A DNA stretch of 64,000 nt from Azospirillum sp. RU38E (GCF_900188385.1 NZ_FZOI01000016.1:1-64000); one strand, 5' to 3'; numbered from the stretch's first letter, positions 1-8,843 are shown. Notes: generated by a model from the letters alone, not told the origin. Made by a program: numbers and translations.

Positions 1-191
1 TGGGTGGGCAATTCCAGAACGCCATCCACCGGGGCGGCCCCGCCGATGACAAAACGCTCATTATGGGAGTAGTTCAGCACCACCCGACCCGGCTGGAAAA
101 TCCCCGTCACCAGATAGCGGTTACGCAGGTCACCCGTATTCGCCGCTTCCAGGCTGTCCGGATGCGTGGCGTGGAACGTCTTCTCAAACAT
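1..191 (-). CDS. kduI: 5-keto-4-deoxyuronate isomerase, N-terminal fragment (cut by window edge)
   Basis: The reading frame begins with ATG at 191 behind a purine-rich GGGGGGAGA ribosome site and stays open to the window edge, so only about 63 N-terminal residues are visible. They resemble the KduI start: an N-terminal stretch, then 'LRNRYLV', a 'YSHNERFVIGG' segment and 'PVDGVLELP', matching the E. coli pattern 'LRNEFLV...YSHIDRIIVGG'. KduI interconverts 5-keto-4-deoxyuronate and 3-deoxy-hexosulose uronate in cytoplasmic pectin and uronate breakdown. It lies 24 nt downstream of uxaC on the same strand, so the two are probably co-transcribed. The zinc-binding cupin part lies outside the window. 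Family assignment is by recognition of the N-terminus only. Confidence 0.8.
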   Translation of the reverse strand, partial: MFEKTFHATHPDSLEAANTGDLRNRYLVTGIFQPGRVVLNYSHNERFVIGGAAPVDGVLELPT

Positions 192-215
192 CGAATGTCT
201 CCCCCCAGGAAGGTT

Positions 216-1655
216 TTAGCCGCGTGGGTCCGCAGGCAGATTATTCAGGCGATAGGCACGGCGCGGCAGCGTCCAGGTCAGATCAAAGGCCAGTTCTGCC
301 GCCTCATCCTCATCCAGCCGCTGTTCCGTCACCAAGCGCGCCAGGAAGGCGCAATCCACCCGGCGGGCCACATCGTGGCGGGCGGGGATGGAGAGGAAGG
401 CACGGGTATCATCGTTGAAGCCGGCGGTATTGTAGAAGCCGGCGGTTTCCGTCACCTGCTCCCGGAAGCGGCGCATCCCTTCAGGGCTGTCATGGAACCA
501 CCAGGCCGGCCCCAGGGTCAGGCATGGATAATGGCCGGCCAGCGGCGCCAGCTCACGCGCATAGACCGTTTCATCCAGGGTGAACAGGATGATGGACAGG
601 CGCGGGTCATTGCCATGCGCGCCCAATAGTGGGCGCAGCGCCTGGACATATTCGGTCTGGCGCGGAATATCGGCACCCTTGTCACGGCCATAAGCCGCGA
701 AGAGCTGTGGGTTATGGTTGCGGAACGAACCGGGATGGATCTGCATCACCAGCCCGTCATCCAGGCTCATCCGCGCCATTTCGGTCAGCATCTGGGCACG
801 GAAAAGTTCAGCCTCAGCGGCATCAGCCTTGCCGGCCACAACCTTGGCAAACAGGGCTTCCACCGCCGGGCGCGACAAGTCGGCCGTGGCGGCGGTGGGG
901 TGGCCATGGTCGCTGGCGGTCGCCCCCATGGCGATGAAATCAGCGCGGCGCTTGCGGTGGGCAAGCAGATAGCCGTCCCAGCTTTCCACATCCTCCCCCG
1001 TCATCTCCCCAAAGCGCGCCAGGGCCCCGGCGAACTCCTCATGCTCAGGATCGACAACGGAATCGGGGCGATAGGTGGTCACGACATTGCCATGCCAGCC
1101 CTCCGCCCGCATGGCGCGGTGATGGGGCAGTTCGTCCACTGCCCCTTCGGTGGTGGCCAGCAGGGCGATGCGGAACCGGTCGAACAGGGCGCGGGGCCGG
1201 AAGGCCGGGGTGGCGAGGGCGGCAGTGATGCCGTCATAATATTCATCGGCTGTTTCCGCCGACAGGGCCTGGGTGAAACCGAACACTTCCCCGAACACAT
1301 GGTTCAGCCAGATGGAGGAAGGCGTGCCGCGGAACAGGTGGAAATGGCTGGCGAACAGCCGCCAGGCCTCCCGCGGGTCCGCCCCGCTCGGCCCCTGGCG
1401 CGAGGGCACACCCAGCTTTTCCAGCGGAATCCCCTGGCTGTAGAGCATCCGGTAAAGATAATGGTCTGGTGCCAGCAGCAGCGATGTGGGGTCGGTCCAG
1501 GCGGCATTTTCCGCAAACCAGGCCGGGTCTGTATGGCCATGCGGGCTGATGATCGGTAGGTCACGGATTTCGGCATAAAGCCGCGCGGCCACCGCGCGAG
1601 CTGCCGGATCGGACGGAAACAGACGTTCCGGGTGCAGGCGCAACGTTTTCGCCAC
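216..1655 (-). CDS. uxaC: Glucuronate/galacturonate isomerase
   Basis: This 479-aa protein matches the length and motifs of UxaC (E. coli about 470 aa), a metal-dependent amidohydrolase-fold enzyme that isomerises D-glucuronate to D-fructuronate and D-galacturonate to D-tagaturonate in the cytoplasm. Visible signatures are the HGHTDP metal motif (His39, His41), a 'TTYRPDSVVDPEHEEF' segment, and 'GATASDHGHP' in the middle. The start is GTG at 1655 behind GGGGGGATTTGCG. Upstream is a possible sigma-70 promoter (TTGACA at 1752-1747, TACAAG at 1728-1723, 18-nt spacer) whose -35 overlaps the ACCGGT operator described separately. kduI follows 24 nt downstream. Function is secure from family; the in vivo substrate is not. 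Confidence 0.95.
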   Translation of the reverse strand: MAKTLRLHPERLFPSDPAARAVAARLYAEIRDLPIISPHGHTDPAWFAENAAWTDPTSLLLAPDHYLYRMLYSQGIPLEKLGVPSRQGPSGADPREAWRLFASHFHLFRGTPSSIWLNHVFGEVFGFTQALSAETADEYYDGITAALATPAFRPRALFDRFRIALLATTEGAVDELPHHRAMRAEGWHGNVVTTYRPDSVVDPEHEEFAGALARFGEMTGEDVESWDGYLLAHRKRRADFIAMGATASDHGHPTAATADLSRPAVEALFAKVVAGKADAAEAELFRAQMLTEMARMSLDDGLVMQIHPGSFRNHNPQLFAAYGRDKGADIPRQTEYVQALRPLLGAHGNDPRLSIILFTLDETVYARELAPLAGHYPCLTLGPAWWFHDSPEGMRRFREQVTETAGFYNTAGFNDDTRAFLSIPARHDVARRVDCAFLARLVTEQRLDEDEAAELAFDLTWTLPRRAYRLNNLPADPRG

Positions 1656-1737
1656 CGCAAATCCCCCCTTGTCGCCCCCCGTTATGCCGGGATGGAGCTT
1701 CTGCCAGAATGATCACCGGCATCTTGTAGGCTTCGAT

Positions 1738-1751
1738 GGTAACCGGTGTCA
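1738..1751. promoter_or_regulatory. Operator-like site upstream of uxaC
   Basis: The 14-mer GGTAACCGGTGTCA contains the palindromic core ACCGGT. Near-identical 14-mers occur upstream of uxaA (6055-6068) and between the two esterase genes (7756-7769). On the minus strand it covers a TTGACA-like -35 (1752-1747) followed after 18 nt by TACAAG, so a bound repressor would block RNA polymerase. CG-centred palindromes are typical of LacI-family operators, and a LacI-family gene lies next door. Assignment to that regulator is an inference. Confidence 0.65.
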
Positions 1752-1809
1752 ACGACGGTCGCAAGTAATTTGATGCTGGTCGTACCAGGATGTGAAATCG
1801 CTGTTCGCC

Positions 1810-2874
1810 TCACCCTTTCGGGGGGGCCGTCGATGAACGGATGGTCAGCCGCGCCTCATAGGCGGGGGCCGCGCGCCGGCGCTTGGTTTCCTGGTTATCC
1901 AGCAGCAATTCGGCCGCACTGCGCCCCATGTCCCGGATCGGCCAACGTACCGTGGTCAGCGGTGGCCACATGCGCGATGCCAGCGGCGTATCGTCAAAGC
2001 CGATCACCGACAGGTCTTCCGGGATGCGCAACCCACGCAGATAGGCAACATGGTAGAGCCCGGCCGCCATTTCATCATTGGAGGAGAAAATGGCAGTCGG
2101 TCGCGGCTCCAGGCTCAACAGCCGTTCGGCCGCCGCCACACCGGACTCAAAAGTGTAACCACCGCGCACGATATGATCAGGGGACAGCGTGATGCCCCGC
2201 TTATCCAACTCACCGCAGAAACCTTCCAATCGCTCCCGCGCGGAGCGATAGCCTTCCGGCCCGGTGATGACGGCGATTTCCTTATGCCCCAGATCAAGCA
2301 GATGGGCGGCCGCCTGGGCCGTGCCGATCCGGTCGTTGGAGGCGACCATATGCGCCGGCTCATCCAGCGCGGCGGAGGCGATGCGGACATGCGGGCAACC
2401 CAGTTCCCGCAGCATCGCCACCAGGGCATCATTCTCTGACACCGGGGGCAGCAGCACGACGCCGGCCAGCTTCTGCCGTTCCACAAAGGCGCGGATATCG
2501 TTGAACAGCGACGGGCTGCCCCGGTCGCAGGGATAAACCACCAGTTCAAATTCCGACCCGCGCAGCCGGTCGAGAATGCCATATTGCGAGATGACAATGG
2601 TTTGCGCGTTCGGGTTGTCATAGATCAGCCCGATCAGGAAGGAGCGGCGAAAAGCCAGCCCGCGCGCCTGCGGGTCTGGCACAAAGCCGCTTTCCGCGAT
2701 GGCGGCATTCACGCGCTGGCGCGTCTCCTCGCTGACCAGGGAGGAACCGTTGATCACGCGGGATACCGTTTTCTTCGATACCTCCGCCATGCGGGCAATA
2801 TCGTTGATGGTCGGTCGGCGTTTCGGCACCGGGGCGGTACGCTCTTGGGGGGCCGACAGATCGCTGTCCGACAT
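1810..2874 (-). CDS. LacI-family transcriptional regulator, probable hexuronate repressor
   Basis: From the chosen start the protein is 354 aa. An N-terminal LacI helix-turn-helix spans residues 22-42 ('TINDIARMAEVSKKTVSRVI'), and the rest is a periplasmic-binding-protein-like effector domain ending in the usual 'DLSVIGFDDTPLASRMWPPLTTV' pattern. The ATG at 2874 is preferred because it has AGGAAACGGAAACC upstream. A longer frame from GTG at 2913 adds 13 low-complexity residues and has no convincing ribosome site. The gene sits between uxaC and the uxuB-like gene on the same strand. Three ACCGGT-centred sites in front of the surrounding catabolic genes are its probable targets. No such site was seen in front of this gene, so autoregulation is not supported. 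Confidence 0.9.
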   Translation of the reverse strand: MSDSDLSAPQERTAPVPKRRPTINDIARMAEVSKKTVSRVINGSSLVSEETRQRVNAAIAESGFVPDPQARGLAFRRSFLIGLIYDNPNAQTIVISQYGILDRLRGSEFELVVYPCDRGSPSLFNDIRAFVERQKLAGVVLLPPVSENDALVAMLRELGCPHVRIASAALDEPAHMVASNDRIGTAQAAAHLLDLGHKEIAVITGPEGYRSARERLEGFCGELDKRGITLSPDHIVRGGYTFESGVAAAERLLSLEPRPTAIFSSNDEMAAGLYHVAYLRGLRIPEDLSVIGFDDTPLASRMWPPLTTVRWPIRDMGRSAAELLLDNQETKRRRAAPAYEARLTIRSSTAPPKG

Positions 2875-2985
2875 GGTTTCCGTTTCCTGATCCTGGGCTG
2901 AACCGCCGGCCACCTCTTGCGGGCGGCCTTAGCGGTTCAATCTCATATAGTAATAGGGAGGCTTGGGCGAAAGCAATCCATCGCC

Positions 2986-4449
2986 TCAGCCTGCCAGCGC
3001 GCGCGCCACCGCCGCCGCATCGCCCGGTGCCAGGGCGGCATAGGCGCTTTCCAGCGCGCGCCGGAAGCGGGCATCCGCCGCCAGGGCAGGCGGGAACACC
3101 GCGTCGAGTGCCAGGAAGGCGGCGACATCGCTGCCTGCCTCCCCCTTGGTGCCGGCTGCAATGGTCAGCAACCGTTCCGCCAGCGGATCGACCAGCTTTG
3201 GCTGGCCCGGCTGGGCGCGCTGGCGCAGGAAATGCAGCCAGCCCGCCACGGGCAGGCAGAGCGCATCCACCGCCCTGCCCTGCGCCAGCGTATCGGCAAT
3301 GGTGCCCAGCAGGCGCACCGGCAGTTTCTGCGAGCCATCCCAGGCGATTTGCGACAGCAGATGCCGGATACCCGGATTGGCAAAGCGGGCCAGAATGGCG
3401 CTGATATAGACATCCAGATCGAACCCATCCGGGGCCGGCACCGTGGGGGCAATATCCTCCCGCATCAACCGCTCAACAAAGCGGGACAGCAACGGATGCC
3501 CCACAGCATCGGCCACGCTTTCCAGCCCCAGCAGCAGGCCCAGATAGGCCAGGCTGGAATGCGGGCCGTTCAGCAGGCGCAGCTTGGCGCGCTCGAACGC
3601 GGCTACATCGCTGGTCATCTGCACGCCGACACTTTCAAAGGCCGGGCGGCCATTGCAAAACCGGTCCTCCACCACCCATTGGGTGAAGGGTTCCCGCTGT
3701 ACCGGTGCGGCATCCGCCACGCCCAAGGCCTCGGCAACGCGGGCCTTCAGCGCCTCATCCGTGGCCGGCGTGATACTGTCCACCATGGTGCAGGGGAAGG
3801 CCCCTTCCGCCTCAATCCAGCGGGCCAGGGCGGGGTCCAGCCGGTCGGCAAAATCCACCAGCGCCCGGCCCAGTTTGCGGCCGTTGTCAGAAAGATTGTC
3901 GCAACTGACCACGGTGAAGGGCGGCAGCCCATCGGCATGGCGCAGGCGCAACCCCTCCACCAGCCAGCCGATCAGGCTGGTGGGGGCCTGCGGGTTGGCC
4001 AGATCGGCGCGGATGGCGGGGTGATCGGCATCCAGCAGGCCGGCGCCGTTCAGGCAATAGCCCTTTTCCGTCACCGTACAGGTGACGATGCGGGTGGCCG
4101 GATTGGCCAGCCGGGCCAGCACGGCGGCCCGGCTGGATGGCGCGTGCAGCACCTCCCGAATTGCGCCGATGACGCGGTATTCCGCCTTTTCGCCCAAGGT
4201 AGCCAGCGTGTAGAGTCCCTGTTGCGGTGTCAACGCATCGGCAATATCGCGGCTGTTGAGCGAAATGACGGAGAGCGCCCAGTCGCCCCCCTGTTCCAGC
4301 ACACTGTCAATATAGCTGGCCTGATGGGCACGGTGGAACGCGCCGGGGCCGATATGGACAATGCCGATCCCGACCGCTGCCCGGTCATAGGCGGGACGGC
4401 GGACGGCAGCGGGCAAGCCGGCAAGGCTGGTGTCGGTCAGTCGGCTCAT
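2986..4449 (-). CDS. uxuB: Mannitol-dehydrogenase-family uronate reductase (fructuronate reductase type)
   Basis: This 487-aa NAD-dependent polyol dehydrogenase has the family nucleotide motif 'GPGAFHR' at residues 34-40, 'TVTEKGYC' near residue 125 and the catalytic-region signature 'LLNGPHSSLAYLG' near residue 295. It matches E. coli UxuB (fructuronate reductase, 486 aa) much better than UxaB (tagaturonate reductase), for example in 'GPGAFHRAHQA' and 'MDGSQKLP'-like stretches. The ATG at 4449 is chosen because it forms an ATGA overlap with the uxaA stop codon, implying translational coupling; an upstream ATG at 4470 lies inside uxaA. The neighbour is altronate rather than mannonate dehydratase, so it may act on tagaturonate here. 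Exact substrate is therefore uncertain. Confidence 0.88.
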   Translation of the reverse strand: MSRLTDTSLAGLPAAVRRPAYDRAAVGIGIVHIGPGAFHRAHQASYIDSVLEQGGDWALSVISLNSRDIADALTPQQGLYTLATLGEKAEYRVIGAIREVLHAPSSRAAVLARLANPATRIVTCTVTEKGYCLNGAGLLDADHPAIRADLANPQAPTSLIGWLVEGLRLRHADGLPPFTVVSCDNLSDNGRKLGRALVDFADRLDPALARWIEAEGAFPCTMVDSITPATDEALKARVAEALGVADAAPVQREPFTQWVVEDRFCNGRPAFESVGVQMTSDVAAFERAKLRLLNGPHSSLAYLGLLLGLESVADAVGHPLLSRFVERLMREDIAPTVPAPDGFDLDVYISAILARFANPGIRHLLSQIAWDGSQKLPVRLLGTIADTLAQGRAVDALCLPVAGWLHFLRQRAQPGQPKLVDPLAERLLTIAAGTKGEAGSDVAAFLALDAVFPPALAADARFRRALESAYAALAPGDAAAVARALAG

Positions 4450-5951
4450 AAGGTCACCCCACTTTTCCACAAGGCGATTTCACGTTCGCCATTGGTTTCA
4501 TTCCGGGCCGGTACACCGCTAGCGGTAACGGCAATCAGGTCCAGCAACCGGTCGGTTGCCGCCTCCATCCCGCCGGCGCACAGTACCGTTCCGGCATCGA
4601 AATCGATCCAGCGCGGCTTGCGGCTGGCAAGGTCGCTGTTGGTGGCAATTTTCAGCGTCGGCACGGGGAAGCCCAGCGGCGTGCCCCGCCCGGTGGTAAA
4701 CAGCAGCAGCGTGGCACCCGACGCCACCAGGGCGGTGCAGGAAACCGCGTCATTGCCGGGCGCTTCCAGCAGGGCAAGGCCCGGCCCGCTGACCCGGCCG
4801 CCATAGGGCAGCACCTGGGTGACAGTAGCCCGCCCACCCTTTTGCACAGCCCCCAGCGATTTTTCTTCCAGGGTGGTGATGCCGCCGGCCTTGTTGCCGG
4901 GGGAGGGGTTTTCATGCACCGGCTGGTTGTGATCCAGGAAATAGCGTTTGAAGCCATTCACCACGCCGACCAGATCATCAAACACCTGCCGGCTGCCGGC
5001 ACGACGCATCAACAATTCTTCAGCGCCGAAAATCTCCGGGATTTCGGTCAGCACCGCCGTGCCGCCACCGGCCGTCAACCGGTCTGTCACCCGGCCCAAT
5101 AGCGGGTTGGCCGTCAGGCCGCTGAACCCGTCCGATCCGCCGCATTTCAACCCCAACACCAGATCAGACAGGGGGCAGGCCTCCCGGTGGTCCCCCTCCG
5201 CGATGGCGACCAGTTCTTCCACCGCCGCCAGCCCCTCCTCCAGTTCATCCCCCACCTTCTGGGCGGCGAAGGCGCGCAGGCGGGCGGCATCACGGTGCGG
5301 CATCTCCGCCAGCAGCCGGTCCAACTGGTTGGATTCACAGCCCAGCCCCACCAGCAACACGCCGCCGGCATTGGGATGCTGGGCCAGGGCGGCCAGCACC
5401 GACCGCGTATGGTCCAGATCATCGCCCAATTGCGAACAGCCAAACGGGTGCGGGAAGGCATGGACCCCATCCACCCGACCAGCGAAACGACGGTTGCCTT
5501 CCTCTGCGATCAACCGGGCCGTATTGGCGACACAGCCCACGGTGCACAGCACCCAGATTTCATTGCGCGTACCCACCCGCCCGTCGGGGCGGCGGTAACC
5601 CTGGAAGGTCGGCAAGTCCCCCGCCACCGCCGGCGAGGGCGGGTCCGGCTGGTATTGGTAATCCAGTTCGGCATCCAGGCCGGTTTTCACATTATGGCTG
5701 TGAACATGCTCCCCCGGCCCAATGGCGGCGGTGGCAATCCCGATGGGCCAACCATATTTGCGTACCGGCGCACCGGCCGCGATGGGATGCAGTGCCAGCT
5801 TGTGCCCCTTGGCGATATCGGCGGCGACCGTAATCTGTGTTTCACCGACCGCTACACGTTCCCCTGCGGTCAGTGGGCGCAGGGCAGTGGCGACATCATC
5901 CTGTGGGTCGATCCGCCAAACGCCAGGCAGTTCATGATCAACATTGGGCAT
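4446..5951 (-). CDS. uxaA: Altronate dehydratase
   Basis: This 501-aa protein has the two-part layout of UxaA: a small N-terminal SAF-like domain (about residues 14-88, with 'GEHVHSHNVKTG' at its end) and a large dehydratase domain. The latter carries 'RNEIWVLCTVGCVANTAR', 'FGCSQLGDDLDHTRSVL', 'GLGCESNQ' and the C-terminal 'GRGTPLGFPVPTLKIATNS'. It converts D-altronate to 2-keto-3-deoxygluconate using iron. The ATG at 5951 is chosen because GGGGGGAGAAG lies just upstream and it gives the E. coli length (495 aa). A start at 6017 would add 22 unsupported residues. An ACCGGT operator lies about 100 nt upstream. The stop codon overlaps the reductase start (ATGA). Confidence 0.93.
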   Translation of the reverse strand: MPNVDHELPGVWRIDPQDDVATALRPLTAGERVAVGETQITVAADIAKGHKLALHPIAAGAPVRKYGWPIGIATAAIGPGEHVHSHNVKTGLDAELDYQYQPDPPSPAVAGDLPTFQGYRRPDGRVGTRNEIWVLCTVGCVANTARLIAEEGNRRFAGRVDGVHAFPHPFGCSQLGDDLDHTRSVLAALAQHPNAGGVLLVGLGCESNQLDRLLAEMPHRDAARLRAFAAQKVGDELEEGLAAVEELVAIAEGDHREACPLSDLVLGLKCGGSDGFSGLTANPLLGRVTDRLTAGGGTAVLTEIPEIFGAEELLMRRAGSRQVFDDLVGVVNGFKRYFLDHNQPVHENPSPGNKAGGITTLEEKSLGAVQKGGRATVTQVLPYGGRVSGPGLALLEAPGNDAVSCTALVASGATLLLFTTGRGTPLGFPVPTLKIATNSDLASRKPRWIDFDAGTVLCAGGMEAATDRLLDLIAVTASGVPARNETNGEREIALWKSGVTL

Positions 5952-6054
5952 GAAGCACTTCTCCCCCCTGCCCGCCAGTACACCGCCAAGCAGGCCGGTC
6001 CCCTGTCGCAGGATCAATTGCCAGACAAATCAATGCCACCGGAATGCCACCCAG

Positions 6055-6068
6055 TGTAACCGGTGTCA
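6055..6068. promoter_or_regulatory. Operator-like site upstream of uxaA
   Basis: The 14-mer TGTAACCGGTGTCA differs from the uxaC-upstream copy only at its first base. It sits about 100 nt before the uxaA start and just after the end of the type-B esterase gene, in a 136-nt gap with no other recognisable feature. It is probably a binding site for the adjacent LacI-family regulator (inference from repetition and position). Confidence 0.65.
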
Positions 6069-6087
6069 TGCGCAAAATCGTCGCCCC

Positions 6088-7689
6088 TCAGGTGCCTTGC
6101 TGAGTGAACGGCACCTTGGCGAAAAGCTGACGTTCTGCCCCACGCGGATCGCTGGCCAGTTCGGGGCGGACGTCGAACAGCATCGTCTCCCGCCCCTCCA
6201 GCCGATAGGGGCGCCATGCCGGCAGGCCGGGATGGTTGGGGTTGCCGCTGCGGGCAAAGGCGATGAAGGCATCCATCATCTGCTGCGAGACGGCAGCGGC
6301 ATCGGCCCCGGTGCCGGTGCCGGTGATGGAATCCGGTGCGTCCAACGTGCCGAAGACCAGCGGAATATCCAGCGTGTGGGGGGCCCCCCATTTGCCGCCA
6401 TCCTTGGGCGAGCCCCAATTCAATTGATAGGCAAAGACGGGCGAACCCTGCTGGGCACGCAATTCCGCCTCCACCACCGCACCACGCCAGGACCGGCCGG
6501 CGGTGGTGGCGGCGAAAAACACGTCGCTGGGGCTGTAGGCCGGGTAAAGCCGGCGATATTCCGCCACCACTATTTCCGGGGAGATATCCACCCGCATATG
6601 TTTGGCCAGCCGGGCCGGCAGCTGTTCCCAGGTCAGGGTGAAACTATCCGGCTCCCCACCGCCGATCAGGCTGCGGGTTTCATCCTTGGTATTGCCGATC
6701 ATCATCGGGATATCGGCGGAAAGGGCCGGAGCGTCGGGATAGAACGGGTGCCGCGTCAGGCTGCGTTCATCCAGCACCGGGCCGAAATAAATCCCGCCGC
6801 TGCCGATCACCGGGTCGGTGGTTTTCAAGGCCGCCACCAGCCTTTCCACCGGCAGGCGGGCCACCTCCGCCGCGCGATCCGGCGTCAGGCCCAATGCGGC
6901 CAGATAGGTTTCCGCCCGCCGGGCGGCGTTCAACGGGCCGGAGGCCGTCAGTTGCTGCCCGCTCATCGTGGCGGCACGGTGGAACAGGCCGCGTGCGGCC
7001 GGCATGGCCATCAAGGTGGCGATCTTGGCCCCGCCGCCAGACTGGCCGAACAGCATCACCCGGCCCGGATCGCCCCCGAAAGCGGCGATATTATCCCGCA
7101 CCCATTGCAGCGCCAGCACCAGATCCAGCATCCCCGCATTGCCGGAATCCGCATAATCGCCGCCCACCAGCCGACCCAGGGAAAGATAACCAAACAGGTT
7201 CAGCCGGTGGTTCAGCGTCACCACCACCACATCACCCCGGCGGGCCAGCTTACTGCCATCATAAAGCGGGTTGGAGCCGGAGCCGCTGGCATAGGCCCCG
7301 CCATGGATATAGACCATGACCGGCCGGCGCGCCGCATCCAGCCCCGGCGTCCAGACATTCAAAAACAGGCAATCTTCCGATGTTGCTTCATTGATGCGGC
7401 CCTGCGGACAGGCGGTACCGAATGTCAGTGCCTCCTGAACGCCTTTCCAGGGCTGGGGCGGGGCCGGCGGCAGAAAACGGCGCGGGCCGGTATCAGCGCC
7501 ATAGCGGATGCCCTTGAACTGATGGATACCGTCCAGGGTACGCCCGCGCAGCTTGCCATAGGTGGTTTTCACCAGGGGCGCGCCCTGCCCCGCCGCCCAA
7601 CCGGTTCCGGCCCAGACGGTGGCAAGGGTAGCGGCCGCACCACGCAAAAAGGCCCGCCGGCCAAAGGCGTCATCCGCCCGGTCGATCAT
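6088..7689 (-). CDS. Tat-exported type-B carboxylesterase
   Basis: This 533-aa protein starts with a twin-arginine signal (RRAFLRG at residues 11-17, followed by a hydrophobic stretch ending near 'GTGWAAG'), so it is probably exported folded to the periplasm. The body is a carboxylesterase type B alpha/beta hydrolase. It shows 'EDCLFLNVWTP' near residue 107, the oxyanion-hole 'YIHGGAY' near 130, the nucleophile elbow GQSGGG with Ser near 215, a 'NTKDETRS' acid region, and catalytic His in 'APHTLDIPLVFG' near 435. The ATG has GGGGAGGATATCGGG upstream. An ACCGGT operator in the divergent promoter region and the uronate neighbours suggest it removes ester groups from plant-wall oligosaccharides. 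The substrate is not shown by sequence. Confidence 0.88.
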   Translation of the reverse strand: MIDRADDAFGRRAFLRGAAATLATVWAGTGWAAGQGAPLVKTTYGKLRGRTLDGIHQFKGIRYGADTGPRRFLPPAPPQPWKGVQEALTFGTACPQGRINEATSEDCLFLNVWTPGLDAARRPVMVYIHGGAYASGSGSNPLYDGSKLARRGDVVVVTLNHRLNLFGYLSLGRLVGGDYADSGNAGMLDLVLALQWVRDNIAAFGGDPGRVMLFGQSGGGAKIATLMAMPAARGLFHRAATMSGQQLTASGPLNAARRAETYLAALGLTPDRAAEVARLPVERLVAALKTTDPVIGSGGIYFGPVLDERSLTRHPFYPDAPALSADIPMMIGNTKDETRSLIGGGEPDSFTLTWEQLPARLAKHMRVDISPEIVVAEYRRLYPAYSPSDVFFAATTAGRSWRGAVVEAELRAQQGSPVFAYQLNWGSPKDGGKWGAPHTLDIPLVFGTLDAPDSITGTGTGADAAAVSQQMMDAFIAFARSGNPNHPGLPAWRPYRLEGRETMLFDVRPELASDPRGAERQLFAKVPFTQQGT

Positions 7690-7755
7690 CCCGATATCCT
7701 CCCCAACGCGTAGGCCTGTGCCGGCCCTTGTCTTCTCTTAAGGGTGCGATCATAA

Positions 7756-7769
7756 GGAAACCGGTGTCA
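7756..7769. promoter_or_regulatory. Operator-like site between the two esterase genes
   Basis: GGAAACCGGTGTCA is the third copy of the ACCGGT-centred 14-mer. It lies in the 155-nt divergent region between the type-B esterase (minus) and the acetylesterase-like gene (plus), placing both under the same presumed LacI-family control as uxaC and uxaA. Confidence 0.65.
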
Positions 7770-7786
7770 ATAGCCAATACATCTCT

Positions 7787-7816
7787 TTGACAGGGGCAGA
7801 CGCAACCGGCGATAAA
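7787..7816 (+). promoter_or_regulatory. Candidate sigma-70 promoter for the acetylesterase-like gene
   Basis: TTGACA at 7787-7792 and GATAAA at 7811-7816 are separated by 18 nt and end about 28 nt before the ATG at 7845. The upstream ACCGGT operator is 17 nt before the -35. This is a sequence-pattern prediction only. Confidence 0.45.
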
Positions 7817-7844
7817 CCGATCAGCACGCTGGGAAGGATACCCT

Positions 7845-8843
7845 ATGATCAATCGCCGCCGCTGGTTGGGCATGACGGCCCTTGCTGCCACCCTTATCGG
7901 GACCATGGGCCGGGATGCCCAGGCTGAACCGGGGGCCGATTTCCCGCTGACCGGGCCGGACCCGGCAGAAATATTGCCACTGTGGCCCACCCGCCCGCCG
8001 GGCGGACCGGTACCGGGGCTGGTGGAACAGGTGGAGGATCGGGCCAAACCCGGTGGTCTGAAGGATCGGGCGGCACTTCACATCACCCAACCGACGCTCA
8101 GCGTATTCCGCCCCGCCAAGCCCAATGGATCGGCCCTGTTGCTGATCCCTGGCGGGGGCTATGCGCGGGTGGTGATGGATAAGGAAGGGTTTGAAACCGC
8201 CCGGCTGCTGGCGGCAAAGGGCATTACCGTCTTCGTGCTGCTTTACCGTCTGCCGGGCGATGGTTGGGCCGGTGGGCCGGATACGCCAATGCAGGATGCA
8301 CAGCGGGCCCTGCGGCTGATCCGTCATAATGCCCCGGCCTATGGCGTGGCACCGGGACGCATCGGCGTCATGGGGTTTTCTGCCGGCGGGCATTTGTCAG
8401 CCAGCCTTGCCACCCGTTATGAGGAAAAGCTTTACGATCCGGTGGATGCCGCCGATGCGGTCAGCGCCCGCCCGGACCATGCCTGTCTGGTCTATCCGGT
8501 CATCACGCTGGCGCCGCCATCGGCCCATACCGGTTCCGCCCATAACATGCTGGGGCACAATCCGGCCCCGGATCGGGTGGCCCGCTATTCCCCGCAAAAT
8601 GGGGTCACGACGCAGACACCGCCCAGCTTCCTGCTGCACGCGCTGGACGATAAGGGGGTGGCGCCGGAAAATTCCCTGCTGATGCTGGCGGCCCTGCAGC
8701 GCGCCGGCGTGCTGGCGGAGGCGCATTTCTTTCAGGAGGGCGGCCACGGTTTCGGCCTGCGCGGGGCGGTGGGCAAGCCGGTCGCTGCCTGGCCCTCGCT
8801 CTACCTGGCCTGGGCACGACGCAACGGGTTCATTCCGGCCTGA
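7845..8843 (+). CDS. Exported alpha/beta hydrolase, acetyl-xylan/pectin-esterase-like
   Basis: This 332-aa protein opens with a signal resembling a Tat leader (NRRRWLGM then a hydrophobic core, probable cleavage near 'AQA'). The mature part is a BD-FAE/acetylesterase-type alpha/beta hydrolase. It has a 'PGGGYARV' oxyanion loop, nucleophile motif GFSAGG with Ser near residue 177, acid Asp in 'HALDDKG' near 266, and His in 'EGGHGFGL' near 300. The family removes acetyl or other acyl esters from plant polysaccharide fragments. The start is supported by AAGGA eight nt upstream. It is divergent from the type-B esterase and shares its operator region, so the two probably de-esterify the same class of uronate-containing substrate. 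Confidence 0.85.
   Translation: MINRRRWLGMTALAATLIGTMGRDAQAEPGADFPLTGPDPAEILPLWPTRPPGGPVPGLVEQVEDRAKPGGLKDRAALHITQPTLSVFRPAKPNGSALLLIPGGGYARVVMDKEGFETARLLAAKGITVFVLLYRLPGDGWAGGPDTPMQDAQRALRLIRHNAPAYGVAPGRIGVMGFSAGGHLSASLATRYEEKLYDPVDAADAVSARPDHACLVYPVITLAPPSAHTGSAHNMLGHNPAPDRVARYSPQNGVTTQTPPSFLLHALDDKGVAPENSLLMLAALQRAGVLAEAHFFQEGGHGFGLRGAVGKPVAAWPSLYLAWARRNGFIPA

Noticed and set aside
2875-2913. N-terminal extension of the LacI-family regulator from GTG at 2913
   Set aside because: No spaced ribosome site precedes it and the extra residues are not LacI-like. The ATG at 2874 has AGGAAACGG upstream.
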